From: Camarhynchus parvulus
Taxonomy: Eukaryota; Chordata; Aves; Passeriformes; Thraupidae
Direction: 5' to 3'
Length of the DNA stretch: 64,000 nt
Assembly (NCBI RefSeq): GCF_901933205.1
Contig: NC_044573.1
Coordinates: forward strand, 28,641,493-28,705,492
The stretch's first letter is position 1, and the number at the start of each line of letters is the position of its first letter. Below are positions 22,201-35,800 of this stretch, piece by piece. The position numbers and the translations under genes were made by a program. The notes under the pieces are model-generated. The model was not told where the DNA came from. It worked only from the letters and a program-made list of their open reading frames with translations, and made no database searches.

Positions 22201-25200
22201 GAAATGACTATGTAGAAGAGCATGTGGGATTTAAGGCAAGAATTTAAGGCATTGGTTGATGACATGCTGGCTAAGTACTCAGAGCAGGAGTCCAGAGCCC
22301 AGCAGTCAGCTGGAGCCCTGGAGCCCTTCCAGTCATGTCCTTTCCAAGATAATAGACTTCAAGGATAGCATCTCAGTGCAGTTTGTACCTTCTGCCCTGC
22401 AGATGCAAAGAACTATCTTTAAAACTTTAATATCATGTCTGAGTTCACTTAGGCATCAAAGTATCCTTAAAAATCTCTAACTTATATCAGGGACCTAACT
22501 ACCATTTTTAAATCCCACTTCTGAAATTCCCATTATGTTATCATGAAGGAGAACACAGTTAATGTTGCAAACTAAAACTCTTGAGGAAAAAATGCAAATT
22601 GTATGTATATATTTATTGCCTAAATCAAGTCCCTGATCAGGATGGGGTGGGAGGAAGAAAGAGATAGGTAAAAAAGAAATCTGTGAGTGATACTCGGTTG
22701 TTCATCGTTTGCTCAGGGGGCCAGTACATTTCCTTCTCTTTAACCATACACTTCTAAATGCCTTAAAACCTCCCTGAAGAGATCCAGATTTTCTTGTCTA
22801 TGAAGATGTAATGTGCAATTAAGCAAGCAGTGAGAGTTTTGGTTTTACTCTGGTATTTCTTTTTCATTAAAACTGTGAACAATAATTAAATCAGTTAAGT
22901 TGAGAGGCAAATAGCAAGATTCTGCAATCTGTGGAATTGAATCTCAGGTATCTGTCCAGAGAACTGGGAATTGCTTTATTGTCTCTGTCAAGAACAATTC
23001 CTCAACCATGTATCTCTCAAAAAGGCGTACAACTGAGAATCAAACGTATTCTCCAAGGAACACTTGCTCTTATGATACTCTTCCCTCCTCTGTTTTTGTA
23101 CAAACTCAACACTAGTAACTTGGATTTCACAGCTAAAATCCTCTGAAATGTTGTCGTGCCTAAGAATCATCTCCTGACAATTCCCTGCTGAATCTTATAG
23201 TGCACTATTTGTTGGGCTTCAACTGAACAACATAGTCAAAAAGCTGGATCCACAGCAGGCAAACCCAAAGCTTGTATTATCTGTATCTTTGTCTAGATAG
23301 ATAGCTAGATCGATCTGAAGTATGGCATTGGGGTGTTTTTAGGAATGTGGCAAGATGATAATATATAACTACCTGGAAAGGGAAGTGAGCACACTCAAAT
23401 ATGTTTATCTGCCCTTGCTAGAGCCAGAAATCAATACTTTCTCCCCATCAAAAACACAGTTCCTGTCTCCATTGCTACTCCTCACCTAGAACAAGGGAGA
23501 AGGAATGCCACAATACAGTTTATTTGCAGGTCTACAGGAGCAAGGACAGGAGCACTGCTCGCATCCTCTGCCTTCAGTGTGCTTCATTTCTGGTGATGAA
23601 AAAACAATCTTCTGATTGTCCTCATGAGGGAATAATGAGGAAAACCCTTGTGGTTCAGCAAGATTTTGGCCACTCTTCTCAACCAGGACTGTCCATTAAA
23701 GTGCCACAAAGACACCAATGGAGCACATATACAAAACAGGCCAAACTGTATCATCAACTAAGACAATTCCAATACTTTTTTGACCTAAAATGTGTTTAAA
23801 ACTTGACCTGGAGGCAAAATCCATATTCAGTTCAGGAAAACACATATTCAGTTCTGAAGAGCTACAGTGTTTCTGAGAGCCCTCAGCTACACAGCTCTGA
23901 CCTCTTGTTTTATGATCTTCTTTGTGCACCACTGTAACAATACATGTAGACTTATGTAGGAACATAAAATCTTCCAGTCCAGAACTAAATTGGCCCCTTC
24001 CACCTGACCTCCTCTTCCAGCAGATGCTTCAGAGAAACAGCAGAGGCTCTGCAGTGTGTCAACGGTAGAACTAATGTTGACTGGTCAAAGAAAATTGATA
24101 TCTTTACCTCTTCTATTGCATTAGAAGTAGTCAAACTCATTTTGTTGACAAAATAGCTAGCAGACAAAAAAAAAGAGATCTCAAGTGTCACCAATACCAA
24201 GCTCATAATGCTACTAGAACTCAGACTTATTACAAGTTTCAGACCCCATAAAACTGCAGAAAGCTGTGTTGCTCAAAGGGAGCAGGGCAGGCCCTTGAGG
24301 GCTGCTTTATTAAGGCAGCAAATTGCTCTTTGAGATAGGTGTTATGCCATCAGTGACAATGAAGGGCAGGATCCCATCAGCTGATTGCAGTTCTCTAGCC
24401 CATTATTTATTTACACAGATAATTAATTCCTCTGAAGTGCAAACATTTATCAACAATTCCATTACCTAACTTTTCCTTCTAAGTTCTTTGTAGGACTAGG
24501 CACACTGACAGCTTCAGTAACTACCATCTAATTAAAGTAATTGTTGGACTGCATTTCTTATTCTGTTTCATGTATAATTATACTCCATGGGAAATCTTGT
24601 GGGATTTGAAACAGACTTTTAATCTATTCCACATGAATCTAAAACAACTCCCAAGAAAATAATTTAATAGTCATGTTTAACAGTGTGCCACTTCATTTGC
24701 ACCAGAGATTTCACAGTCTCAGTGCTACTCATAGACCTTTTCAGTCACACAGGGACAACAAAAAGGCTCTTTCAATATGGAAAAGTTTCCTAAAATTTTT
24801 CTACATTAAATAAGTTGGTTTTAAAGGGAAATCTTTGCTGATATGTTTGGATAAACTCTCTTAGAGAGACTGACAGCTGCTTATCCTGAAGTTTTATGGA
24901 CAGTTGCACTTTTCTTAAACTTTGTTCCTTATATTTACCATGACCCATTCATACTCTCATGAATTCCCCTTCCTTACTACCTGGCAAGAAGGTACTACCA
25001 GTTTTGGTTCGCTGATAGCATGTACTTTCACCACTACTCTGTTTATAACATCAGTTATGTTCAAAATTTCTTGTTCTGGCACTGATATTGCTACATTTTT
25101 TCACTGTAAATTGTTCTACTAAGGAGGATACAGGGAAAAAGAAAAAAATCCTGCCACTTCTGTGATACTTTCATGCTCATAATGATGTAACTAGGGTCCA

Positions 25201-27037
25201 GATAGGACAGGTGCACTGGAAATAGACATTTATGAGATTATCTGTGGCTGAATTTAAATTCAGCAGCTGGTGTGCACCCTATCAGGACACTAGAATATGA
25301 ACCAGTGGTCTACTTGAGCACAACACTGCCCTTAAAACACATTAACAATTTTCTTTTTGTGGAAAAGAACACATGAAAAGCAAATCAGGAGAACTTCATC
25401 TTAATTAAGCATGGAGCCAGATGTGTCAAAGACCAACAGCTCAGAATGGGAAAGCAATCATGTACCCCTTAACTTAAACGTGTCACACAGAGAGGATACA
25501 ACTTCTTACTAATCTTTGTGAAACATGAACTCTTCTTTCCCCATTTGAACAGAAAATTGCTCAAGTTGTCAAGTTCCTAACTCCAGAACATTTAAAGAAA
25601 AAACTCAAGTGTGTTTTTCTTTTGGTAGTTTCTAAAATCTGGTTATGGATGTCCAGCTTTGCTTTGTAGATGTAAGCAAGCAGAAACTGTCAAATCCTAC
25701 AGGTGTTTCAGATACTATACACAAACACTTCCTAGTAGGAAGCATTCAGGGATTTTTGTTTCGTCTCCCAAGGAACAGAAAAAGTGCCCGTAGTTGTGCT
25801 TCTGAATAACAAACCTCAGAAAAGCCATCTAGATTGAAACACTGTAGTTTGATTACTTGCACATTTTCATATTGGCTAAAATTACCAGATAAGTGGATCT
25901 ACAATGTTCTCCTTTCATGCTTTATCACACTGTCTCGCAGTGATTACAGTTTATTAAATTAGGAGTGGTCATTAGAAACAGAGGTTGCCAAGCTATTTAT
26001 CAGGTTAATTAACTCAGCTTTTTCCTGCTGCCTTATTGATTTGGCAGTCTGAAGCCATTGGACAAAGGATTTTATGGAGGTGTTTATTGCAGTTATAAGA
26101 AATAATATAGGTATTGAAGTTTACTGTCATGCCAGCTAGCCAGTACTTATATAAACTGCAATTAGCTTATGCATGTAGATCTTGACCTGCGCTCAGACTT
26201 CATCCTGACTCATTACACAGGGAGGATGTAACCCACCAAAAACACTCAGTGGTTTGTGAGATATTAGCTGATAGGGCGTGCAGCTGGCCAAGGAACTATT
26301 TCTTATCTCTGAACAGACAGCCTGAGCAGGGCCATTTAACATGGAGATGGATTTGGGACAGTGCAGTCAGAGCACACAGCAGACAGATTCATCCTACAGA
26401 CCTGGGTTACCTTTTGGCATTACCTACCACCTCAGCAGAAGAAGCATCTAACAAAATTAAATTGTGCACCACAGGTTGAATACAGGTTTTGTGAATATCT
26501 CCTTATGTACTTGCTGTAAAGCCCTTCATGATCACTTTGTGAGGCTTTTCTAACCTTTTTCAAACAGAGACACTTTTTCAAAACTGCTGGGTAAAAAAAT
26601 CACATTTTATCAGCATGATTACAGTGGTTTGACAAAGAACTAAATGCATTTTTCACTAATATTCATGTATTGCATAAATATATTTGCAGATGATTCCCCT
26701 CCATTTTTTAAAAAAGTTAATACACAGTCCAACTGCTCAGCTAGTGAAATGTCAGGGAATGAGCTCTTGTTCTAATTGACCTCTTGCAGTTACATCACTT
26801 GTTAAAAGAATGGATATTTTGAAAGAAAATTAATGTTATACAGGGAACAAAACATTTCAAAATGACAGCAAAACAAAGGCATTATTTTGTGAATTTTTTG
26901 AAAGGGTCAGGTGCAAAAAAACCTTTCAAAAACATTTCATTTTGGAAACACTCTTCACAGAGCAGTACATTTCTATGGGGTCATCTTACATTTCTTTCAT
27001 TGCTATTTTTTCACAGAGCATAACTTCTTTACTTTAG
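19292..27037. other. Long unique noncoding stretch
   Basis: No gene or repeat family is recognised over about 7.7 kb apart from an A16 run at 19495-19510 and a short A-run near 19631. Open frames are at most 111 aa (20376-20711, plus), with antisense partners and no domains. Two portions (24400-24560 and 25930-26180) look like conserved regulatory DNA and are given as findings. Confidence 0.55.
19495..19510. repeat. A16 homopolymer
   Basis: Sixteen consecutive A on the plus strand; no retrocopy is recognised upstream. Confidence 0.9.
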
Positions 27038-27205
27038 ATGGGTAAGGGTGCTGTGTGGGCCAGTGGCACCCTGGAGCTGGGGGCGTTGTGGGGGATCCCC
27101 GGGATGACAAGGAGGGAGCAGAGCAGCTTGGGGGCAGCCATGGGGCAGCCCAGGACCAGGGAGTGGGCACTCCTGTGGCAGTGCCCCCAAGGCCTTGGCA
27201 ATTTT
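27038..27205. other. Short GC-rich, G-run-rich island
   Basis: About 165 bp of strongly GC-rich sequence sits in AT-rich surroundings. The plus strand carries G-runs at 27079-27083, 27090-27094, 27101-27103 and 27114-27116, separated by 6, 6 and 10 bases, so a G-quadruplex is possible. Two overlapping plus frames (27038-27226 and 27055-27258) are composition effects. It could be a minisatellite remnant, a regulatory island or a fragment of a GC-rich repeat. Confidence 0.5.
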
Positions 27206-29661
27206 ATCTCATTGACTTCCAGCTAGAGATGATAACTCTGGCTGTCTCTCACTGCTGAGGCCGGTAGGATTCTTTACACTGATTACAGAAGCAGCCAAAT
27301 AAACACTATATCCCCCATTGTAGGCAAATGTCCCCCATTGTAGGAAGTTAGTGCTAAATTAAACTCTGAAATAGATTTACTATGATGGGATATAATGAAT
27401 ATTCTATTATTGTACCTGTTTAATTTTGAATAAGTTTACTGAAGTAGCAGGCTTTCATTAGAGTGAATTTGATCTTACTTCGGGTTGATCATCATCTATA
27501 GAAAGAAGATACACTTCTCTCCAAATACTTCCTGTTTAAAGAGAAATCCAAGAAAATCCCTAATCTCCTTCACACCTGACTCCCTACATGTATCTTTGTT
27601 AAATATATATCTTTATCTTAATTTGATAGAAAAGGCAATGTTCCTAAATCTAGTCAGTGGAAAACTAACAAGGCCAAATCAGAATTAAAAAATGAGTATG
27701 AAAAAACAGACTGCAGGTTGTGGTAGAAGTGGTGGCTGATAGGTCCTTCTTGTGCTGCACAATCAGAGCTTTTTCTTGTCAAGAAAGCTTGTTTCCTTTC
27801 CAGTGCTTAATTTCTTCATTTCCCATCACACTTTTAGACTTGTTACAGATGTTAACATCAACCTTAGAATCTCTTCCAATATAAAAATCAGGAGGGAATG
27901 AGGTTTTATCATAAAGACAATCACTTAAAGTATTTTTTCGTTGTGGAATAGACCAGTAGAAAATCATGAAAGTCAGGAAAACACCACTCTTGAAAAAGGT
28001 GTGAACATTTAGTCTATTAGATGTGTGAAGGTTGTTATTTACTTTACCAAATTTGCAGTCAAATGCTGTATTGAAAATTGTAATGGCGAGATGTTATTTT
28101 TTGCTGGTGGCAAATTCTAGTCCTTAGGGATTATTATATTGCATTTCAGAAAGCTGGTGTTGGACAAAAAGAAGCTGGAATATAGGATTTCTAAAGGATC
28201 TTTAGATCCTATTGAACACCCCTCTGGTGATAAGTGTGTTGTAAAGAAAGAAAAGCATTTGGGTGGATGAAAATTGTTTTCCGAATAGCATTTTACCTTG
28301 CTAAAAAGGTTTATTTCCTTCAACATCAAACAGCAGTTTCACTTGGGAAAACTTTATTGCTATTGAAATAAATGTCAAGCTCCCCAGGAAAAAAAAAGAC
28401 TGTAAAGAGGATGTGTATGAAAAAACACATGGACTGCCTTGTTGACCTTCTGTCCTCCTGGTAGAACTCCTATTGGATAGCTGTCCTAATGAAAGCACAG
28501 CAGAGGAAGGGGTGGTCTGTGCCACTTACCTGGAAATGGATATGACACAAATTCATATGATCTGTCGCATTAGTTGACTCTCACTGATTCAGAAATTGTG
28601 TCAGTCTTCATCAGACACTATCACAAAATGCCATAGAAAAGATGGAAACATCCCCAAAAGGCAGCAGAAGCTGATGTTAGTCAAGAGAAAACTGAACCCT
28701 AAAACACAATTCAGGTTTTTTCTTCTCTTTCTAGACTGATAAAAACAACTTGTGATGCATTAAACTCCAGCGAGAAGAGTTAATCACACCCAACTTTTCA
28801 TAACTCATAGGTATTGTCAAATATTGTAAAGCCCATGAAATAATTTTAAAAAATTTATGTAATGCAGATAGGTAAGTACAGGTGCATATGTAAAATACAG
28901 AGAATTTAAAGAGACTTTCAGTCTAAGGAAATAAAGGTATTTAAAACAGGTTTAAAAATGAGAATGGATTCCCCAGGAGGCTCCATATCACGAAAGGGCT
29001 GCAGTAAAAAAAAAAAATAGAAAAATCACAAGTTCATGAACATATAATTCTGTGCTCTTTTTCTGACTTGGCAGTGTAGTCAAATAGCTTTAATGCAATG
29101 GTGCCAAGTGCCTAAAAACTGAAAGGGCAATTACAACATCTAACATCAATGGAAAAGCTACCAGGAAATGTGTTGCAAAATTTCTGTGGAAGTGATTTAA
29201 TTTTTAAAGACTGACATTCTTCTTCTCTGGAAAATAACATTGCTGCATTTGGAGAATTTATAACAACCAAGAAAGAAAATTTACTATAAACAAAACTGAA
29301 AGCAATCTTTTATTGTTCATACTAAATGGAATGAAAAAATAATTAAATAAAGAAATATAATAGGCTTTCTGACATCATTCCAGTATGAATCCAGCATACT
29401 TGTTCATTGTGCAGACAAAATAGTGTTTAAAAGTTACATTGGGTGACTACATTGTTGAAGGATTTTTAATTCACTTTTTAATGGTAAAGCCTATGGTTAA
29501 ATTGGCCAAGATGTTTAAAAATTATTGCTGATTGGATTCCTAAACTTTACTTACACAGATGTGGTATAATCAGAAGCACACCCAGTACTGCTGGTTCTGG
29601 GATTATACAGACGTTCACAGTGATGTATGAAAGAGTAACTCACAAGCCCTCAGAATATGAC
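27206..29661. other. Unique AT-rich noncoding sequence
   Basis: No gene recognised. A 20-bp unit (tcccccattgtaggcaaatg) is repeated 1.75 times at 27311-27345, and an A12 run lies near 29006. Confidence 0.5.
27311..27345. repeat. Short direct tandem repeat, 20-bp unit
   Basis: tcccccattgtaggcaaatg is followed directly by tcccccattgtagga, an exact 15-base match and probably a small local duplication. Confidence 0.85.
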
Positions 29662-29916
29662 AATAAGACATGTCCAAACTGAAAGAAGGTAGGTTTACAT
29701 TAGGTATTAGGGAGAAATTCTTTTCTCTGAGGGTGGTGAAACACTGGGGGAGGTTGCCCAGAGAAGTTGTGGATGTCCCATTAGTGTTCAAGACGAGGCT
29801 GGATGAGGCTCTCAACAACCTGGTCTAGTGGAAGGTGTCCCTGCCTATGGTAGGGGGGCTGGAAATTGATGATTTTTAAGGTCTCTTCCTATTCAGGTTG
29901 TTCTATGATTGTATGA
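29662..29916 (+). mobile_element. CR1 LINE 3' end, sense
   Basis: Sense-strand CR1 blocks appear in order: 'ttagggagaaattctttt', 'gagggtggtgaaacactggg', 'aggttgcccagagaagttgt', 'ggatgtcccattagtgttca', 'aacctggtctagtggaaggt', 'gtccctgcctatgg' and the 3' terminus 'ttctatgattgtatga'. This is a classic 5'-truncated copy of about 255 bp that ends in the CR1 8-bp-like tail motif rather than poly(A). A 67-aa minus-strand frame across it is antisense to the element. Confidence 0.9.
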
Positions 29917-32433
29917 ATATCTGGATGTTACAGGGAAAGGAGAAAAACTAGTGCTTAAACATGCAGATATACTGCCCACAAGTCTTCTCAATGACACACC
30001 ACCATCCTCTTCTCTGCAGAAATACCAGACTTGCTCACATTAAAAAAACATACATTTCTTTAATGGTAAACAAGACCACCATGCTTGAGAGGCAAACAAT
30101 CAAACAGTGATTTCAGAAGAACCTTCCTGAAATCAAGCCAGAGGGAATAAAGGAAGTTTCTGCCAAGATAAAAAAGACCTAGTGTTAGTAGCTACCAAAC
30201 AGAAACCCAATAAATGTAATAAGTCCTGCAAAGTCAGGAAGCCTGAATGCCCTTTAACCTTGCTTATAGGTTTATTTTCCATAGTGAATATATTTAATTT
30301 GAATACTCAGGTAATGGTGTTTGGATTTGTAGTTTTGCTTTAAAATTCTCTTAATTATGACATTTCTAATCTGCCTTTACACCTTTTTTTCCCCATGAAA
30401 TGTGTGAATTGACTCCTAAAGAGCTGCTGGCCATTTCCATGCTAATTCTGTTATTCACATCTTTTCTCTTGCTGCTTTATTGCAACTCCAAACATGACTG
30501 AGACCTACAGCTATTCCCAAGGAGGGATGAAGACCCTACCCCATACTTTGTCAAGGTCCATACAGACACCTCAGGGAAAAGAGATGTGTTTCCTTTGCTT
30601 CCCCATCCTGGGAAGACTGTCTGCCTTTGCCTGGAAAGAATGCATCCCCTTTAATCATGTTCCCTAAACCATCCCCTAGGCCCTAGACTCAAACTGTCCT
30701 TCTTAGGCTAGGCAGAGATGGACTACCTGAAATCTGCAGCTGAGATTCCTCATGAGAACTGGGGGGTATCAAGAAAGATGATGTTAAAAAAAAAATGTCT
30801 GTAGCTCACACTGTGGGGGTAGAAGATATTTTTGAGGTCCTTTGACCTTAGGACTGCAGAATTCAAAATTTTGGTCAGACTCCCTGTTGAGGGGCAGAAA
30901 GGCAATGATTATACAGTGACTACTGTACTGTATTAGTGGAAGGTGCTGATATAATATAGCATCCATTAAGAATGCCTTTGAAGCTGTCCAGAAGAAGCAC
31001 AGGGTAACTGAGGTAATATTTGTAGGATTTTAAAGGGAGTGTGCAGATATCTGAGGCCATATCAACAAAGTAAGCTCTGCCTATGAAACTCCATGGAGTG
31101 AACCTTGATAATGTTCCCCAAGCTCTTTCCTTTAATTTTCCTTTTGTCTCTAAATTCTGTGGCTCTAGCTGTAAAATTCCTACAAAGAAAGAGGGTCTTA
31201 AAATACTTCCAGCTGCGCTAACACCTGAAGAAAAAAGATATCTCAGGAGATAACTGCAACCGAATATCCACATCAAAGGAATTTGAGAAATTTCTGAACT
31301 TTAGTTGCTTATTCACATCATATCCTGGGCCTTTCACAGGCTATAACTGTGAAATGGAAAGGAGACTAAAAGAAAACATTGCTTTTCTATTATTTTTGCA
31401 GTGCCTTTTAACAGGGAGACAAATCTAGTTCTTCAGTTGGGTTGGAGCTGCCATTTTGAGTCAGCTGAGACAGTCTTTCAAAGTTAATCACTGTGCTCAT
31501 ACTGTCACCCAAAAATTTCCAGTGTTTTTCTACTTCCCATTGAATAAAAGTTAATCCGTACAAGACACATAACACAATAAACTGCTTTGCCACAGAGACA
31601 GACAACAGACTTTTAATTCCCAGATTTTTAATTTGTTCTTGAGCATTTACAGGACTGTAAAATCTTTGCAATTGGACTCTCCCAGTTTCTCTGTTTTCCA
31701 TAGTATGGAGCTATTGCTTTAGGACATGAAATAAAACTATGCAGACACTAGAAACTCCAAGGTAAAAAGAAGGGGAAGTTTAATTCTGATTCCAACATTC
31801 ATAGATTTTCAAAAGTGACAGTGTATTGGAGAATGACAATGCCACTTCTATAATGACACACTTCTCCAATGACAAACCAGCAGTCTATCAAATTTCTCTT
31901 CTTCCAGAAAAGAATGCAAAACAATTAATTATTTACATAAAGTCAGTGAGAAAGTTCATTACAAAAACATAAACATCAGAAGGCTTAGAAGAACTTAAAA
32001 AATAGGGCGACATAGAGCACTCCACCAGAATCAATCTGTACAACATTTAGAAATGCCTACCAAAAATATGGTTGTGATAATGGCTTATAAATAAGTTTTT
32101 TTTCTCTGAGTTCTAATCCTTACTGACGTTCCTGGGATATAGTCAATTTCCATGACGGTTAAGAGTTCTCCTCTGACCTCCATTTTAACAGGTATTTTTC
32201 TCTAATTTTTTTATGCCTATAGTTTTAAGATATACTCCAAATATTAGAACTATCATCATAAAATTTCAGGGACTGGAAGGAACACTGTGGCGTTGAACAG
32301 ATAATAAACAATTATACTGCAAATTAGTTAGTTGCGGAGCTATAATCTGCAGTCTCCAAGGGAGCATTAGCAGTTGCAAATCTATATCTAAGCACATCTT
32401 TTACTCAGCAGCCAAGGTCATGTTTTTGGAGCT
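29917..32433. other. Unique noncoding sequence
   Basis: No gene or repeat recognised. Open frames reach 118 aa (30920-31276, minus) without domains. Confidence 0.5.
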
Positions 32434-32814
32434 GTGATGGATGGCTTAGCTATGCCTCTGCCAGCATTTCCTTCAGTGAGTCATAAGGGATGGCTGGAGA
32501 AGGCATCACTCGCGCTGTCAGCAGGCACCAGGAGCTCCAGGAGGAAGAGGAAGGTCACACTGCTGCCCTGCCGCTGCACGCTGGCTCCGTTCCACAGAAG
32601 CGCTCCCCGAGGGTGCATCACCCACTCTCCTCTCGAGCTCTTTGGGAATCAGATGTCGTTTGCTGAAAAGCACACACAGCATATCAATGCCAGCAAAACA
32701 CCAAATGTTCTCCAGGTACAAATATTTACTGGCTGCAGGAATGATTTCCTGGATGGATATCAAGAATGTGCCAATTTACAAAGATCTCATTTTGAAGCGT
32801 TAGAAGACCAGTGA
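32434..32814. other. GC-rich patch open on both strands; possible decayed exon or retrocopy
   Basis: The plus strand has a 126-aa frame (32434-32814). The minus strand has an 81-aa frame (32518-32763) containing a hydrophobic, aromatic-rich segment (residues about 13-33, ending WCFAGIDMLCVLF) followed by a basic stretch (SKRHLIPKELERR). On the minus strand a stop lies only a few codons upstream of this segment. I do not recognise either protein. No convincing splice-site pair was seen, and neither frame is called as a gene. It could be an old exon, a retrocopy or a conserved noncoding element. Confidence 0.3.
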
Positions 32815-35800
32815 AGGAATAGAAGGTGCTGTAAAAAAGGGGAGGAGTAAACTGAATTTACAGTTTGCCATGAGAACTGATACTAAATTAAAACTGCAGC
32901 ATGAAGACACAAAGCTGTTTGCATGACATTTTGGAGTGAGATTTACAAGAAAGTAAGTACTGTTGTTGAATTTCAATCATGTCTTGTCTCATTAGAAAAG
33001 GACTCTGAGTTGATTTTTACAGGAATCTGAAGTTTAAGGTCTTTACCCTCATGAGTTGTTGTACATAATAACATTTGGATCCAGATGGAAGAGTTGCTCC
33101 TTGATCGTTCTGATGTCATTTGCTTCTGAAAAATTCTATTCAGCACCATCCCGCTGTGAATAAGCTCCACATACCCCAAACAAGCACTGATGATGCTTAC
33201 TGAACACTATCAAAACTTAGTGTATGGAAGAATGGAGTAGGACAAGGATTCTGAACAGGAGAAAAAATTACTATGAGTGCATATCAGATCTTAAGAGTCA
33301 AATTCTCTGGGCAAGGCAATATATCTTCACTGGCAACCACAAAGCTATATAATGTAATTCTGTCTAAAACCAGTGCAAGGAAACAAACCACAACAACAAA
33401 GAAATCACTCTCAAACAGTTCCAGGAAGCTGTTCATCTTTCTGACAGAATGTTGTCCCATTTCCTCCTGTGTCTGAGCTCTCTCATCTGTGGCCACTGAG
33501 TGGCCAACTTCCTCTGAGTTATTGTTAGTTAGCCTAAAGGTTTCCAGAGAGATTATCTTCTGATCACAAACACTAGTAATTTCATAGATATCTTTGATTT
33601 GTTTTTTCTTTATAAGATAAGTCTGCTGTCAGGTCAAAGTCCTTTCACTGCACAGCTCAAAGAATGTCATACTACAAAAACAAACCAAAAAAAAATGGTA
33701 TGTTCACAGGACACAGAATTATTAATTTTATAGTAGATTATAAAAACCAGACTATAAGATAATTCATTCTCCTAATGAAGAATATGGAAACAAACAAAAA
33801 AATAAAGAGAAAACAGGCAAAATTGCTAATTTAGCACCTTTAACTTTCAAAAGAAGATTTTGCCATGCAGAAAAAAACATTTAATAAAAGTCACTCATCT
33901 CTCTCTCTCTCTCTCTCTCACCCCTTAAAAAAGAACATGTCTGGAAGCTTAATGCCAGCTGTAACTGAATGTGATTAATTTAATCTTTTTATGTTAGCAA
34001 GAAAAGGGAAGGGAAAATTAGTTTACTATCCTCAGATACTCTGAATGACTCTAGTTTGTGATAAAATATCAGAATGTATCAGAAATATAATTTTTAAAGC
34101 AGTGTGTTTCAAAATTTTCACACCTACTAGAGGGTACTAGAATGGCCATTTTCTGAGGAAAAACAGTGCAAGAATGAATTTCAGCATAAAATTGGATTTT
34201 ACATTGGTTAACATAGAAATGAGTTTAAGGCAGAGGTGAAAATAAACATATGTGTAACATGGTGAGTGGGACACAGAGATGCAATATGCATTCACTCCAT
34301 TAGAAGTGTACTGTAGATATGTTCTGAACATGAAGACAGACAAACAACAAGCACAAGAGAGACTATCCTGGGCCAACCACTGAAAAGATCTGGAATTAAA
34401 AATATGTTAATTTAGTGCTATCACGCTCTTGTTCAGGGAAAGAAGTTGGAATATTTCAAGGAAAAGCAACAAGACCACGGGTGGCTTAGAAATAAAAAGT
34501 ATGCTATGTAAAAATAATTTGACAAAATTCTTTGCCTTTTTATTACTCTTAGTTTAAGTACACATATACATATATCCAGAAAAATTATTCATGCCCATTA
34601 TATAGGCATATAGGGAAGAAGTTAACAATTTACATAATTTAAAATAGATTATGTGGAAAATTGGCCCATGAAGATTTCCTGTGCTAGCCATTTATCTTAA
34701 ATGAATGGCAAAGAAGATATAACAGATAGAAAACTGACAGACTGAAAATAATGGAGTGACCTCTATCATTGTGATACTTCTAAGCTTAGAAAAGCACAGG
34801 TTCAGATCAATGGACCTATTTCCCAAGCCAGTTCTGAAATAAAGAATGAGATTTCTTAAAGGGTCTAATTTTTATCTTCTAATTCTCTCTCATTAAACAT
34901 AAATCAACTCTGCGTGCATGGGGGCTGTCAGGGAATCCCATGCCTGGTACATCCCATGCTCCCCAGCATAGGATGCGCCAGGAAATTAATCAAATGCACA
35001 AGTCAAGGCATCTGTTCTCCTGTTCTCTGGTGCAGGCTGGGCACCCCAACAAAATACATCATTCCTGATGCTCCATTCTGGCAATCAGTTGCAGAGTGAT
35101 TGTAGTTTTTCTTTGCTTAGCCACCAGAAGCAGAGGCCAGAGATCAAGAGCTTCTGCAGCCTAAGTAGAAAAGCCATAAAATATGTAGGAAAAAGCAAAT
35201 ATTTTCAGTCATTGCTGGGTAATGATAAATGTTGAAAGCAATATTTTCAAAAGATGGGAAAATTAGAGCTGAAATGGAAAAAAGTCTTGTTTTTTTTTCT
35301 TTCCAGGCTCAATACTCTTTTATATGTCAGACTCCCCACCTGTGCAACACATCCAGTGAATTCTACATCCAAAGATCTTTGCCTTGTTAAGACAGAAAAT
35401 TGCAGCAGCATGACATCTGCATTTCAAACACTAGATTACTTCAAAAAATAATGGAAAATGTACAGCGTTTGATAAATATTGTGGATATAAACAGTCTTTC
35501 AATTTTAATCCCAAAGCCTATAATTAAAAATTGCAGGGTTTAGTCAAATGCCTTTGGGGTTTTTTCCCTGAAATTGATATTTCTGACTATATACCAAAGG
35601 ATCAAGATTTTCAACAGAAAAAAAATTGATTAAACTTTTTTCCTCCTACTCTTATTGCTTTTTCCCCTGAGGAAAAAGTGGAAAAGCAAGCGCACATGAA
35701 AATGTTTGCTAAGCTTCACTCTCAGCAAAGAAATTAAAGCCAAGACATTTTATAAAATTGCCTAAGATATCAGTAGACACTTAGATTAAACCATAAGCCT

